DNA from: Pontederia crassipes
Taxonomy: Eukaryota; Streptophyta; Magnoliopsida; Commelinales; Pontederiaceae
DNA length: 64,000 nucleotides
Assembly: GCA_030549335.1 (NCBI GenBank)
Contig: CM060198.1
Span: 50,123,353 to 50,187,352, forward strand
Direction: 5' to 3'
The position numbers were made by a program, and so were the translations under genes. A model generated the notes under the pieces. That model was not told the origin of the DNA and ran no database searches. It worked only from the letters and a program-made list of their open reading frames with translations. Below are positions 11,640 through 23,206 of the stretch, piece after piece. Position 1 is the first letter of the stretch. Each line of letters begins with the position of its first letter.

Positions 11640-12275
11640 AGACTCCAATGCCTTTGAAATTGAAATCTCAACTGATGACTCTTCACTGCGGTAACGTCAT
11701 GGTGACTGACTCTACATATATAATGTGTGTATGGACATGTTCAAATGCATTGCCGACCAAGTATTGGAGTTTGACGCTTATCCGGAAGAGCTCAGGGAAC
11801 GGTGGTCCCAAGTCCCAACTATTGCATGGTGTGGATGTAAATGACATGCAGAATCATCCGGTCCTGGAAGTTCTGAAGTTTGATCTTATCGTATTCAAAT
11901 TCCCGCACGCCAGCCACTATCCACATCTCTGTGAATGAGACTCTGAGCTCATCGTGTAGGAAAGCATGCATGGCATATTCTCTAATTAGATTATCCCCTC
12001 CATTAGTCCGTTCGTAGGATGCGCTAGGAGCTCCTAGGGGTGTTTTCAGGAGGGAGGGAGATGCAGAGCAGCAACGACAACGAAGTCCACGTCTCGTATT
12101 GCAGCGATGGGCCCTACGCCCGCTGGAACTTGGAGAGACTGGCGGCCGGAGCAAGGCTGCATCTGACGGAGATGGCGCAATTCCGACAGGTGGAGTATCC
12201 GAGCTACCACAACAAGATGGCGGCGGCATCAAGAGTACCAAGAATCTCCTCTGGGGACTGCTGCTTTACCTTCGA
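11640..12275 (+). pseudogene. DUF2431 (BMT5-like rRNA uridine-N3 methyltransferase) fragment
   Basis: The family consists of Rossmann-like methyltransferases, including 25S rRNA uridine-N3 methylase. Here the N-terminal GEGDFSFS loop is missing. Visible pieces are LLHGVDVNDM, LKFDLIVFKFPHASHYPHLC (the NFPHAG motif changed to KFPHAS), a TGA right after HLCE (11936-11938), DSELIV, a TAG, and then in another frame EVHVSYCSDGPYARWNLERLA, then LTEMAQF, then VEYPSYHNK and GDCCFTFEL. At least one frameshift and two stops make it non-functional. The GC-rich patch (12000-12300) stands out from the AT-rich flanks, supporting capture. The start and end of the captured piece are approximate. Confidence 0.8.
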
Positions 12276-12399
12276 GTTGGCACCTGCTCCAGTGCAACCA
12301 ATAACGCTAGGACTACTTGGCTAGAAGAAGGGAGACCACGAGGCAGCGACAACACCATGGTGACTTTGCAAGCGTTCATCGTTTAGGCAGGTGGACAAG

Positions 12400-13560
12400 A
12401 TCAGTCTAATGTTCATCCTTGGTCATGCGTTGCCATTTGAAGCTTTCTATGAATCATTGAGACAGGGCAACTATATTTGAAAAGGAATAGAAAAAGTTTT
12501 TTTTTGAAGAATTCTTCTTTTGTCCAAACTTTAGGGTACTTTTTATATTCATTGTTTATTTGTTTTTTCGTGTATTTGGAGACAAAGTATATATAAAATA
12601 TTCTAAACAGAACATGTACTTTTCCAAAACATTATTACAATTTTTCAAAAAATGTTTTCTTTAAAAGTTTGTTCTTTCTTCTTCCATTATATAGTTTTCA
12701 AATAATTAACATGTCTTTGTTCTCCTTTATTTTATAGAACCACGTGTTAAGAGAATGTCCTATAAAGTATTTTTCTTGACAACCTTATTCTATCTTAGTT
12801 TTGATCAATGCATAAAGTATTAATATTGGGCTCACTTTATTGTTGTCGATGTCGAGGTATGCAAATTGTTAACTGCAAATTTGCTTGCTTAGATGCAAAA
12901 TGGTAATCCTCATGAACAAAAGCAACTCTCATTTTCTTTTTTCATGATCTCCTGTACAAGCTTTTCGCTTTTGAAAACAACTGATGGAACAACCAAAGAA
13001 GTATACGGAGTTGGTGTTAAATATCAGTTTCCAAATTCAACTGAGAACGTATAAAGATTTATATAGATTGGACTTGTGGTGCAAAATAAGGTATAATCAT
13101 GGCGTTCCAATTATAAACAATTGTCCAATTCACTGCATGGCAATAAACAAGAACAAAATCATCATTTCCACAAGCCATTAAGTATGTGAACAGAGGATTC
13201 CAAAAGCTATCTTCAATTGATTGTAATGTCTTCAATAATAAGTAGACAAACGATCATCACTCCCGTAATATGAACAAAACATATATTGCAATAAAATAAT
13301 AAGAACTGTCTCAACAACATGCTTAGTAAGCCAAAGCTCAACTTTAGAAATGCATCATTGTCTTTAAGGGCGACCAGAAGATAGATATATGTCTTCTAAA
13401 GCTAGAAAATTCATGTCTTCTAAAGCACACTATGGTCAACAAGGATGTGTGTACTAGGATGGCAAGTACGTGAAACCCTTGCTGTTGCAAAACACTGCTT
13501 TGAAAGGTTGAGCACACACCTATTGAGCACTAAGGCTTGCTTCTTTTATAATTCCATCCA
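12400..13560. other. Non-coding H3 interior
   Basis: Mixed AT-rich sequence, possibly 3' flank of the captured gene (12400-12560) and unknown material. No ORF with recognisable content. Confidence 0.3.
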
Positions 13561-14297
13561 TGAAGCACCTCTATCCTTCCTCCATTCCTCATTTTTCTTT
13601 TTATTCTTTTTTTAATCATTTTAATATTTTTCTTTTTTTAATTCTTTTTAAAGTCACATATTTTATATCTACATAACACCATTAATTTTTTTTATTAATA
13701 TGGAGATCATAATTATTTTTAATTTGAAAGATCACATATGTTAACCATATGACCTTTGATTTATGTTAACGTTTGTGTATTACATTTTAATATTAAGATT
13801 AAATGTTCACACACTACATATTGACTATTTATATTTCATTAAATTTTTATTTATAATAAAAAAATACATATGCATCCTTAATTAATGTTTAAATTTTCAT
13901 AAAATACAAGTTGGATTTTTATATTTCATTATATTTTTAATGATAAAAAATAGTAATACATAAATGCATCTTTGTGTGTATTGAAATTTTAACACAATGC
14001 TTAAATTTTCACACATTACATATTGACATTTACATTCCATCATATTTCTATTTTTAATAACAAATAATTATATATAAATGCATTATTAATTAATGCGTAG
14101 TAAATATCATGATCAAATTTTCATAAATTATAGGATGACTCTTTATATCCCATTATATTTTTAATGTTAATAAATATATTATATATAAATGTATTTTTAA
14201 TTAATGTGTGTTAATATTTTTTACAACATCATTAATTTTTTTATAAATTAAATGTCATATTTTTGTACAAATCTTTGGATTCTATTAAATTTTCATG

Positions 14298-14300
<3 letters not shown>
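13560..14300. repeat. Degenerate AT-rich repeat units
   Basis: Several diverged copies of a roughly 120-150 bp unit. Each has 'aaattttcaNaNa', a 'ttatatttcattatatttttaat' type run, and 'ataaatgcat'. The block 13620-13800 also resembles 16310-16490 in H4 (both have aatttgaaagatcacac/ata... gaYttgatttatgttaa). The start (13550-13640) resembles 54290-54380. Confidence 0.5.

Positions 14301-14341
<41 letters not shown>
14301..14341. repeat. (AT)n microsatellite
   Basis: A pure AT dinucleotide run of about 20 units. Confidence 0.95.
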
Positions 14342-14342
<1 letters not shown>

Positions 14343-14859
14343 CGCTCCAACACTTCGTAGAATTCACCACGCCTTCCATTTTCAATTCCAACCACAATGA
14401 CACATGAAGCAAGTGATGACGGGGTGCGCCGGCACCTACTGCTCACCTTTCCATTTTGTGTCACAAATTCTTTGAATCTGTTCGAGAATGAGCTGCCATA
14501 GTTGGGTCACACCGTGAGCAAGAACGATTGTCCAGAAATTTTGAGCCCTAGGGTGAGCTCCTGCTTCCAAGTGAACATCTCTGTGCTACATAACTTTTCA
14601 ATTATCATTTCTTATATTTAGATATAGTACTATTAATTCAATTATCATCTCTATGATTTATTAATGGTAAGTAACTTTCATCAATACTTAGTTATTACTT
14701 TATTTTAGCTATACATGCATGTTTATCTTTTCATATTTTATTTAAATTAATAACAAATAAATATTAAAATATTAATTTATTGTAATCTAAATTATTTTAA
14801 TCTTATAACATATCTCAATATTATATATGTTTTATATATTTTATCAAATTATTTATAAT

Positions 14860-14872
14860 CGCGCTATGCGCG
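14860..14872 (+). other. Helitron-type 3' hairpin
   Basis: CGCGC-TAT-GCGCG stem-loop followed at once by tatatatataaagctc, a 5' end of the next Helitron with its first bases lost. No separate CTRR remains. Confidence 0.55.
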
Positions 14873-14904
14873 TATATATATAAAGCTCATCTTCAACGAC
14901 AGTT

Positions 14905-15262
14905 TTAAAGTTGTCCTTTAACCATTATTATTTATCTTTTTTTGCTACTTTTTTTCAATTTTATGTTTATTCCTTCTCCCATTCTCTCTCGTATTAATAA
15001 CTTATGCCTATGAATTAAGAGGTATCATGATGGTATAAAAAGATGGAGTTATAAACTCCTAACGACACCGGTTTTGGGAAGATGAAGAGACACTTTTCTC
15101 CTTTAACTATTATTATTTATCTTTTTTCCTAATTTTTCAATTTTATGTTCATTCCATCCCCATTCTCTCTCATATTAATAACCTTATGCCTATGAAAGAG
15201 GTATCATGATGGTATAAAAAATGGAGTTATAAATTTCTAACGACACCAGTTTTTGGAAGATG
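14905..15262. repeat. Tandem duplication, about 179-bp unit
   Basis: Two consecutive copies, each running from tttaacYattattatttatctttttt through a ggtatcatgatggtataaaa block (at 15021 and 15200) to cgacacc, a gttttKggaagatgaagaga stretch. Small differences show the duplication is not very recent. Confidence 0.8.
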
Positions 15263-15329
15263 AAGAGACGAAGAGACACTTTTCTCTTGCTTGGTACCAC
15301 TGCGTATCTACTACATATATATATGTTTC

Positions 15330-15540
15330 AGATGAGATGATGTGTGAGGCATGTCTGCTGAGCCTGGCAATTCCTCGGAGCGCTCCATCTTCGACTATAT
15401 GGTCTCATCCTTCTCTGATCTCCTGCCCAGACACAACGAGCTCCTCCCTTTTTATATCCGAAAGCATGTGTCCACCAGCTACCTCTGCGCGTCCAGGAAC
15501 AATTGGCGAGTTCATTGCCCACGCATCGTCCCAATTTAAG
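15330..15540. pseudogene. Unidentified GC-rich exon-like fragment
   Basis: A composition jump after a tttcag acceptor-like site suggests another captured coding fragment. On the plus strand one frame reads through about 62 codons (with FDYMVSSFSDLLPRH and ELLPFYIRKH), and other frames on both strands are also open. I do not recognise the family or know the correct frame. Confidence 0.35.
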
Positions 15541-15579
15541 TTGCTCTTGCCTCTCTACGTCCATGCAATGTACAAATAA

Positions 15580-16900
15580 GAAAGAAGAGTATCTTTGACT
15601 CTTGTCCCAGCAGCCTCCATGCAACAACAACGACAACCAAATGAAATAAGCTGCCTACATGAATCCTACATCACAACTCAAGTTGTGATTTGAATACTAA
15701 TGCAAGCATTCATCTTTTGTTAAGTTCATTTGTTTTTGTGCATTAAATCTTTTTTATGGTTTTTGCTAGATGAACAAGAAGTATCTTCAGCTTGGCAACT
15801 ATAAAGCCGAGTCCCATGAAGAGAGAAAAAAAAGAAGAAAAGGTATTTACTAAATTTTCGGCACACACACACTCCTCCTTTCACCATCATCCTAATTTTA
15901 TCTGATTTTTGAATTTATAAATTTTTAAATTATTATCGACATTACACTAATTTATTGCATTATTCAATTCTTCACATTTATATTTCACATGGTATTTTTA
16001 TTATTATTTTATGTTTTAAAATTTTAAAAATGATGACCAAAAGGTCACAGACTAAATGTTGACTCTTTATATTCAATTATATTTTTATTCATACTAATAT
16101 AAATGAGTCCATAATAACTGTTATTAAATTTTAGCATCATGATTATATTTTATTTTCTTATTTTACTAATTTTTTGGCACCCATCTAATGTGTAGTAAAT
16201 TTTAAGATCGTTATTAAATCCTCATGAATTATTTTTTAACTTTTTAAATTATATTATATTTTTATTCATAACAAAAATATTTTTATTTGGTAAAAAGAAA
16301 TATGTAAAACTTAAGTCTATTAATTATTTTTAAATTTTAAAAACATATATTTTATACCTACTTAAATCCATTAATTATTTTATTAATACGAAAAGTCATA
16401 AGTATTTTGAATTTGAAAGATCACACATTTTAAGTAGATGGCCCTTGATTTATGTTAATCAATTGTGTATTAAATATTAATATCATGATTAGACGCATTG
16501 AAAGGCTATACATCGTAGGATTTGGGTTTATCTTTTTTTCAAATATTTTGATTTTTTTACATACATGGTATCAAACAAATACGAGATCTTTCACCTTCCA
16601 TTTGATCCATTATGTAATCTCTACTCACTCAACAAACGGTTACCTCCTGCATTTTAATTTAGTGCTTAATTAACGCATTTTCAAATGTGTAACCTTTCGT
16701 ATTTGGTTTCTTCCAATTCTCTACATTAAAAATGGAGACTTGACTCCATGGCAACGATAAAAATGGAGACTTGCCTCCATAGCAACGAAGCAAGCCTGCA
16801 ATGCGTCGACTACGTGCTTACAGCTTACAGTGTTTTGTGAGGTACTTACTTTTCATTCTTCTTCTTCTTTTTCTTTTTCTTTTTAACCCCGAATAACTTT
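15580..16900. other. AT-rich H4 interior
   Basis: No gene. The block 16310-16490 repeats sequence seen in H3 at 13620-13800. Near 16735-16800 'aaaaatggagacttg(a/c)ctccat' occurs twice. Confidence 0.4.
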
Positions 16901-16934
16901 GTGACCCTGCTGCTATGCCACTCTCATCTTCGTC

Positions 16935-17210
16935 TCTCATTCCTATCAGAGATGGCAAGAAGCTCACTAAGAAGCTACACCTTCTTGCAGATCGACCCGC
17001 AGAGCCTGCAAGCAGCTGCCGTCGAGGGCGGGCATGGTTATGATAATGGCAGGAGCTTTAGAGCATGGCGTCATCGTAAGGACGACGTGAGTGGCGTTTG
17101 TGAGATCAATCAAAATCCTGTGACGTGAAAGACCAAGTCGTGCTACAGCTGGGAGGCCATCGGCTGCTTCCCATATGGTGACAATTGCGTTTATGCTAAT
17201 GGTCATGCAG
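16935..17210 (+). pseudogene. CCCH zinc-finger protein exon fragment
   Basis: The readable part is KTKSCYSWEAIGCFPYGDNC then VYANGHAG, ending at a GT donor (17211, gtaac). The family (plant tandem CCCH RNA-binding proteins) has KTxLCxKWExTGxCPYGDNCxFAHG. The PYGDNC core is intact, but the second cysteine is displaced by one position (GCF in place of GxC) and the final histidine is asparagine, so it could not bind zinc normally. A TGA (17126-17128) sits just before KTKSC. The upstream part (16935-17125) is open but not recognisable. This is a captured, decayed exon. Confidence 0.65.
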
Positions 17211-17730
17211 GTAACAATTGGCGAATTTTCTTACAGTGACATGCTTCTTCGTATTGTTCTTCTTATCCATTCTCCTCAATTTCTTTTGTTTTCTTGTACG
17301 CATTTTTGCTTCGGTTTCCAGCATTACACCCAGCATGAAATTCTGATACTGAAAATTTTTGCTTTAAGAGCACATACCAGGGCATCTTATTTCTAATGCC
17401 ATCATAATAGTATTACAAAAGGTACTTTTTCCTGTTTTCTGGTTAAAAAAATTATACATCTATGACCATAAAATTGTCTGAATCATTTTTGTGCAATATA
17501 TTAATCCAGTTATTTTTAGCCCAGTTAATCCTATTCTCTGGTAAGTTGTGATCTTAAGTTGTTGGATTACCCGTGGATTCATGCTAACTGACAAAGATTA
17601 ATAAATTAGAGTTTAGTCGTTTACAGGATCTAACTATTCTGATGAGTTTGCCTTAGTCGATTGTTTAAGAGTGCGAGAACAAGAATTTGTTGTGTCCCTA
17701 TACTATTTTAATTACATTAGGGATCACTGA

Positions 17731-19745
17731 TGTAACGCCCCCGAAATGCACCCTGCCACGTGGACGAATACACTCCGGGAACGTTACGGGGCTTGACTTA
17801 TGTGTACAATAATTTGACCAAAATAAGACTTTGACTGGTCAACATAATAGAGGAATAATTGCGGAAGGAAACATAGCTATTATTCGTTTAAAAAGAGGCA
17901 TAATTAAAATGAATGCAGAAGTCTTAACAAGATAACCCAACTAAGTCTCACATAATCTAAACATAATAGTTTGCATAAATAAATGCAACTCGATGAAAAT
18001 AAAAAGGAAGCTGAAAAGACTCGATTTCATGTGCAAAGATCACCACGAGCTCGATCTGTCGCCTGCGCCATCATCCTTTTTACTGGGACAGGTTATTACC
18101 TGTGACATTGAATACACAGGGGAGGTGAACCTCCCTGTGAGCTTTGACGCCCAGTACATAATAATGATATGACATATAAGCAATAATGACATCATAAAGA
18201 TAATCAAATGAACATAATCATAATTGATAGAGTCATGTAGATATGATTGATACAATAACATCTTGATCAAGAGGCATGAACTAGAGTGGCATTAGTGATG
18301 ATAATATGATAAGTGTAACGAGAATAACATGATCATCATTAAAAGATCATAATATCATTGGGCATTGCCCATCATCATAATTATTGTCATCTTTACATTT
18401 TTCATTATGTTACACTTATTTTGGAGTATCTTTCAACTCCCTAAAATAAGGCCGGTGGAGTATCTTTCGACTCCCTTTTGGCCAGGGCGGAGCATCTCAA
18501 CGCCAAATATGGGCCGGTGGAGTATCTTTCGACTACCTTTTGGCCAAGTTGACCGTCGTCAACATAACATAAGACGAGCTCGTTCATTTACATTTTTCAT
18601 CTTTTATCTTATTTACACCTAGGACTATCTTCGGAATTTAAGGACCATCGATTCATGAATAATAAGATCAAGGATGTCAGAATTTACATAAAATCATCAT
18701 ATAGAAAAGGTAAAAAGAAAAAAGATAGACTTGATAGATTGAGTAGGAACACGACCAAGGAAATTTCAATGGGTTCTGGATTTCAGACTCAAAGACTTAC
18801 TGAATAAAAGAGAAGATTAACTTTATACAACTAATAAAATAATCGGTACTGTCAAAATCAGAACATGAAATAAACTAACAAGACGAACACTAATGACTAA
18901 AGCACATATATACTTCTGCTACAGTGTTATACCTTTTTGAGGTCTCGAATGTTATAGAAAAAATATCTTACAATATAGAGAAAAGTATCCTTAAATGCTG
19001 GGATTAAATGTGCAGGAAGTACTAAAAATATTTTAAAGTGTCAAGTACAAGAATGGTAACATATGTTTCAATTTAAAGTAAGGCGTGTGTACCATAAATT
19101 ACATACCATTAGCACCTTTAATATAAAGAAAAACCTCCATCTCAGTGCATCAAATGCACTTACGTCTTATCGCATTACACCTGGGAATGTGCATGAAAGG
19201 CACATGTGATACCAGATCTTTAACGCATTTTATCAAGCACACGGCTTACATCACTAACACCACTATTGCACTTGGATTAATGCATTTAATGCACCTTGAA
19301 TGAAATATAATAGTTTCATACATGGGAAAATGATACATCGGAAAGAGTAATATTTGTTCACGTAATATTTATAAGAAAGTATGCACGGTAAATGCACAAT
19401 ATTTCCTTATGTCGACGAACGGAAAAGTTGTGCAGATGGCAAAATACTGTACCGATGGTAATTAATTTCGTAGGATCTTTCGTACCTTTTAAAGAAAAGA
19501 AATCGAACGTCACTATTGGCAGCCTCTACCTCTCCTTCGACTGCGTCGTTGTCTTCCTTCGTGCCTTTTTTTCCCCTCTCCTGTTGCAGTACATGAATGA
19601 GCAACCAAACCCCCCCCCCCCCCTCGACCATATTCGATGTAAAAGTAGTTATAGGGGGTAGTGGGCAGTTACCGGAACGAGTCAAATAGATTTATTTTTC
19701 TTCTTTTTTTTTCTTTTTTTTTTAACGTAATTCTCGGACGTCACA
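17731..19745 (-). repeat. E1 left LTR (3' LTR)
   Basis: Begins TGTAACGCCC and ends GACGTCACA on the plus strand; 2015 bp. Almost identical to 24760-26776, with a shorter poly-C run near 19610. Confidence 0.95.
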
Positions 19746-19766
19746 TTATAAACCCCTTAAAATAAA
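19746..19766 (-). other. E1 polypurine tract region
   Basis: On the minus strand the purine-rich stretch ttaaggggtttataa precedes the TG of the 3' LTR, the expected place for plus-strand priming. Confidence 0.6.
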
Positions 19767-19779
19767 ATTCATCCTCGAA

Positions 19780-20709
19780 TTATGTATAGTGTAGGAACTT
19801 ACCAAATAGTCTAGGAAACTGTTGTCGCATTTTTGACTCGAGTTCCCAAGTCGCTTCATCGCCTTGATGATGACTCCATGCGACTTTAACCAGTGGTACA
19901 TCTCTATTTTTATGACGCTGAACTTTCGATTCTAAGATTCTCAGCGGCTGCTCTTCATATGTCAGATCTTCTTTAAGATTCGGCTCCTCATATCTGATGA
20001 TGTTTGCATCATCATGCCTATACTTTCGGAGCATAGATACATGAAAGACATTATGCACTCGTCCATACGAGGGTGGTAGTGCTAATCTGCATGCTGCCTC
20101 TCCGACTAACTCGAGCACCTCAAACGGACCCACGTACCTCGGACTAAGCTTTCCCTTCTTACTAAATCTCATGACTCCTTTCGTCGGGGAGACTTTTAGC
20201 AGTACCTGATCACCTGCATGAAAGATCTGCTCACGTCGGCCTTTATCAGCATAGGTCTTCTGACGTGTCTGTGCTGCTTTCATTCTCTGTTGTATTAACT
20301 CCACCTTCTTGGCATATTCTTCAGTCTCCTTTAATTCTTTAGCACTCAGGAACTTTCGTTCGCCGACCTCATTCCAACAAGCTGGTGATCGACATGGTCT
20401 TCCATACAAGGCCTCGAATGGAGCCATGCCTATGCTGGAATGATAACTATTATTATAGGCAAATTCGATCAGGGGCAAGTGATCATCCCAACTGCCATGC
20501 CAATCCAAGGCACATGCCCTTAGCATGTCTTCTACCGTCTGGATGGTCCTCTCTGATTGACCATCTGTCTGGGGATGAAAAGCCGTACTGTAGTTCAGTC
20601 TTGTCCCGAAAGCATTCTGCAGACTCCTCCAAAACCTAGCTGTAAAGCGAGGATCTCGATCTGACACTATAGAAACTGGAATACCATGCAATCTGATAAC
20701 CTCCTGCAC
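19780..20709 (-). pseudogene. E1 integrase C-terminal part with chromodomain-like tail
   Basis: This frame holds the rest of integrase: [14 protein letters not shown] (second catalytic Asp), [20 protein letters not shown] (catalytic Glu), the [20 protein letters not shown] and [13 protein letters not shown] region, and near the end [18 protein letters not shown], which resembles the chromodomain-like end of plant chromoviruses. It is out of frame with the upstream pol ORF: around 20710 the protein jumps from SAHFIPIK to QEVIRLHG, so roughly the dozen residues usually found between them are missing and the frame changes. The integrase is therefore inactive in this copy. Confidence 0.9.
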
Positions 20710-23206
20710 ATTTGATCGGTATGAAGTGTGCAGATTTTGTCAATCGGTCGACCACTACCCAAATAGCATCATGTCCTTTTTGTGTGCGAGGTAGACATGA
20801 TATGAAATCCATGGAAATGTCTTCCCATTTCCACCTCGGGATTCCTAAAGAGCTAAGCTTGCCATATGGCCTCTGATGCTCTATCTTCACTTGTTGGCAT
20901 ACTAGACACGTAGAGACATATTCCGCGATCTCTCGCTTCATATCGTGCCACCAGTAACTTCGTTGTACATCCTTGTACATTTTCGTGCTGCCTGGATGGA
21001 TGGCAAATTCTGACTTATGACATTCGTCCATCACTTCCCTCTTGAGTTCAGCATCATTAGGGACCCACAAACGGTTCCTATATCTAACTCCGCCATCAGC
21101 TGATATCTTGAAGTCCTCTGTTCCTTTCTCACACCTACTGACCATCTTGACATATTCTGCATCCTCTAGTTGTGCCTTGATGATTCTGTCAACCAAGTTT
21201 AGCTGAAGCTGGTGCATCATCAATATAGCTCCATTTCTGCCCGACCTTGGATTCCACATGTTGAGTTCTTCAGTCATCTCAAACACTCGAAGCCTCATAA
21301 ATGCTAATGAACCTTCCCATTTACGACTCAATGCATCAGCAACTGTGTTTGCCTTACCTGGATGGTAGTTAATGGCAAACTCATAGTCTTTCAAAAACTC
21401 CATCCATCTGCGTTGCCTCATGTTTAAGTCTCGCTGAGAGAAGACGTATTTTAGACTCTTGTGATCGGTGAACACTTCGAACTTCTCTCCATACAAATAA
21501 TGTCTCCAGATTTTCAGAGCAAAGACCACTGCCGCTAACTCTAAATCATGTGTCGGGTAGTTCACCTCGTGCTTCTTCAGCTGTCTTGATGCATATGCAA
21601 TCACCTTACCGTGTTGCATTAGTACGGATCCCAATCCTGTACCGCAGGCATCACTATACACCACATACCCACCGCTACCAGAAGGGATGGTGAGTATCGG
21701 TGCTGTAGTCAATCTAGTTTTCAGCTCCTGAAAGCTATCTTCACACTGTCGTGACCAGATAAACTTCTCACCCTTTTTTGTCAGCTTCGTCATTGAGGAG
21801 GCTATCTTCGAGAAGTCCTTTATGAATCGCCTATAGTATCCAGCCAATCCAAGGAAACTGCGTATCTCGGTCACATTCTTCGGTCGAGCCCAATTTGTCA
21901 CTGCCTCTACCTTCGCTGGATCAACAGAAATACCCTTCTTAGAGACAATGTGTCCTAGGAACATAATTTCTTCCAACCAGAATTCACACTTCGACAGTTT
22001 TGCATAGAGTTTGTGCTGCCTAAGTGTCTCCAATACGATCCTCAAATGCTCTCTGTGTTGTTCGGGGTTCTCTGAATAGATCAATATGTCATCAACGAAG
22101 ACGATGACGAACTGATCCAAATAAGGCTTGAACACCCTGTTCATCAGATCCATGAATGCTGCAGGTGCATTCGTCAACCCAAAAGGCATAACCAAGAACT
22201 CGTAATGCCCATATCTCGATCGAAAAGCAGTCTTCGAAATGTCTTCTTCTGCAACTCGTAGTTGGTGATAACCACTCCGCAAGTCAATCTTGGAGAACAC
22301 AGAGGCCTTGGACAATTGATCAAACAAATCATCAATACGTGGCAGCGGGTACTTATTCTTCACTGTGACCTTATTTAGCATTCTGTAATCTATACATAAT
22401 CTGAGGGAGCCATCCTTCTTCTTCACAAAGAGCACTGGTGCACCCCATGGTGAAACACTGGGTCGGATAAACCCCTTATCTAAAAGTTCTTGGATTTGCT
22501 TTTTGAGTTCTTGCATTTCAGCTGGAGCCATTCGATATGGAGCTTTGGAGATAGGAGCAGTGCCCGGATGGAGGTCGATGCAGAAATCAATCTCCCGTCG
22601 TGGTGGCAATCCAGTGACATCTTCTGGAAAGACGTCCGGAAAGTCTCTAACTATTTTCATCTGTCGTGGGTCTGGAACTGGAGCATCTGTTTTCACGACA
22701 CTAGCTAGATAACCTCTACAGCCTTTATGCAACATCTTCTGTGCCTTCATTGCAGAAATGATCACCTTGTCTTCCTTGCCAGTAGTGCCCTTCACAATAG
22801 CCTTCGGCTTGCCTTGAGTACCAATGATAATCTTCTTTTGCCTGCATACTACTATAGCATCGTGGTATGACAGCCAGTCCATACCAAGTATGACATCATA
22901 ATCTGTCATGGGAATGACGATCGGATCTGCAGAGAAATTCTTGCCATCGATCGTCACTGGTACTTCTGGGATGTACTTCGTAGTGCAGAGAGTACCCATA
23001 GGGGTTGCCACACTCATGGAACATGTCATATCATGCAGAGGCAAATTCAAAGCCATAGTACAATCTTGAGAGATGAATGAATGTGATGCACCAGAATCAA
23101 ATAATACTGTAGTAGGCATGCCTGCTATAGGTAAAGTACCTCTGATGACGTCGACGTCAGCTGGTGTAGTATCCGTTTGCATATTATAAACTCTGCCTTG
23201 CACCAA
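20710..23206 (-). pseudogene. E1 pol: protease, reverse transcriptase, RNase H, start of integrase
   Basis: One long open frame of about 830 codons to the integrase break. The protease has its Asp-Ser-Gly-Ala site at residues 37-40 (23087-23098). Reverse transcriptase has its catalytic FVDD at residues 370-373 (22088-22099), with the usual [13 protein letters not shown] and [10 protein letters not shown] motifs before it. RNase H starts with YSDACG (21641-21658) and includes [10 protein letters not shown] and ADALSRKW. The integrase HHCC finger (IHPGSTKMY to CLVCQQVK) and the first catalytic Asp (MDFISCLP) follow. The first ATG is only an arbitrary marker: the frame is open upstream to the intron-like segment at 23405, except for a TAG at 23396-23398, so Gag and Pol were probably one polyprotein. 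Confidence 0.92.

Larger units (their letters stand above)
11184..14872 (+). mobile_element. Helitron-like element H3 carrying a DUF2431 fragment
   Basis: The interval runs from the decayed H2 end to a CGCGC-TAT-GCGCG hairpin at 14860-14872. Its last ~200 bp (14670-14872) resemble the last ~260 bp of the Helitron end at 35643: shared agtaactttcatcaW, tttagctatacatRcatg, and ttaatMacaaat, in the same order. That is what members of one Helitron family share. The 5' end is not exact; motifs near 11280 and 11455 resemble 5' starts. The cargo is the DUF2431 pseudogene. Confidence 0.5.
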
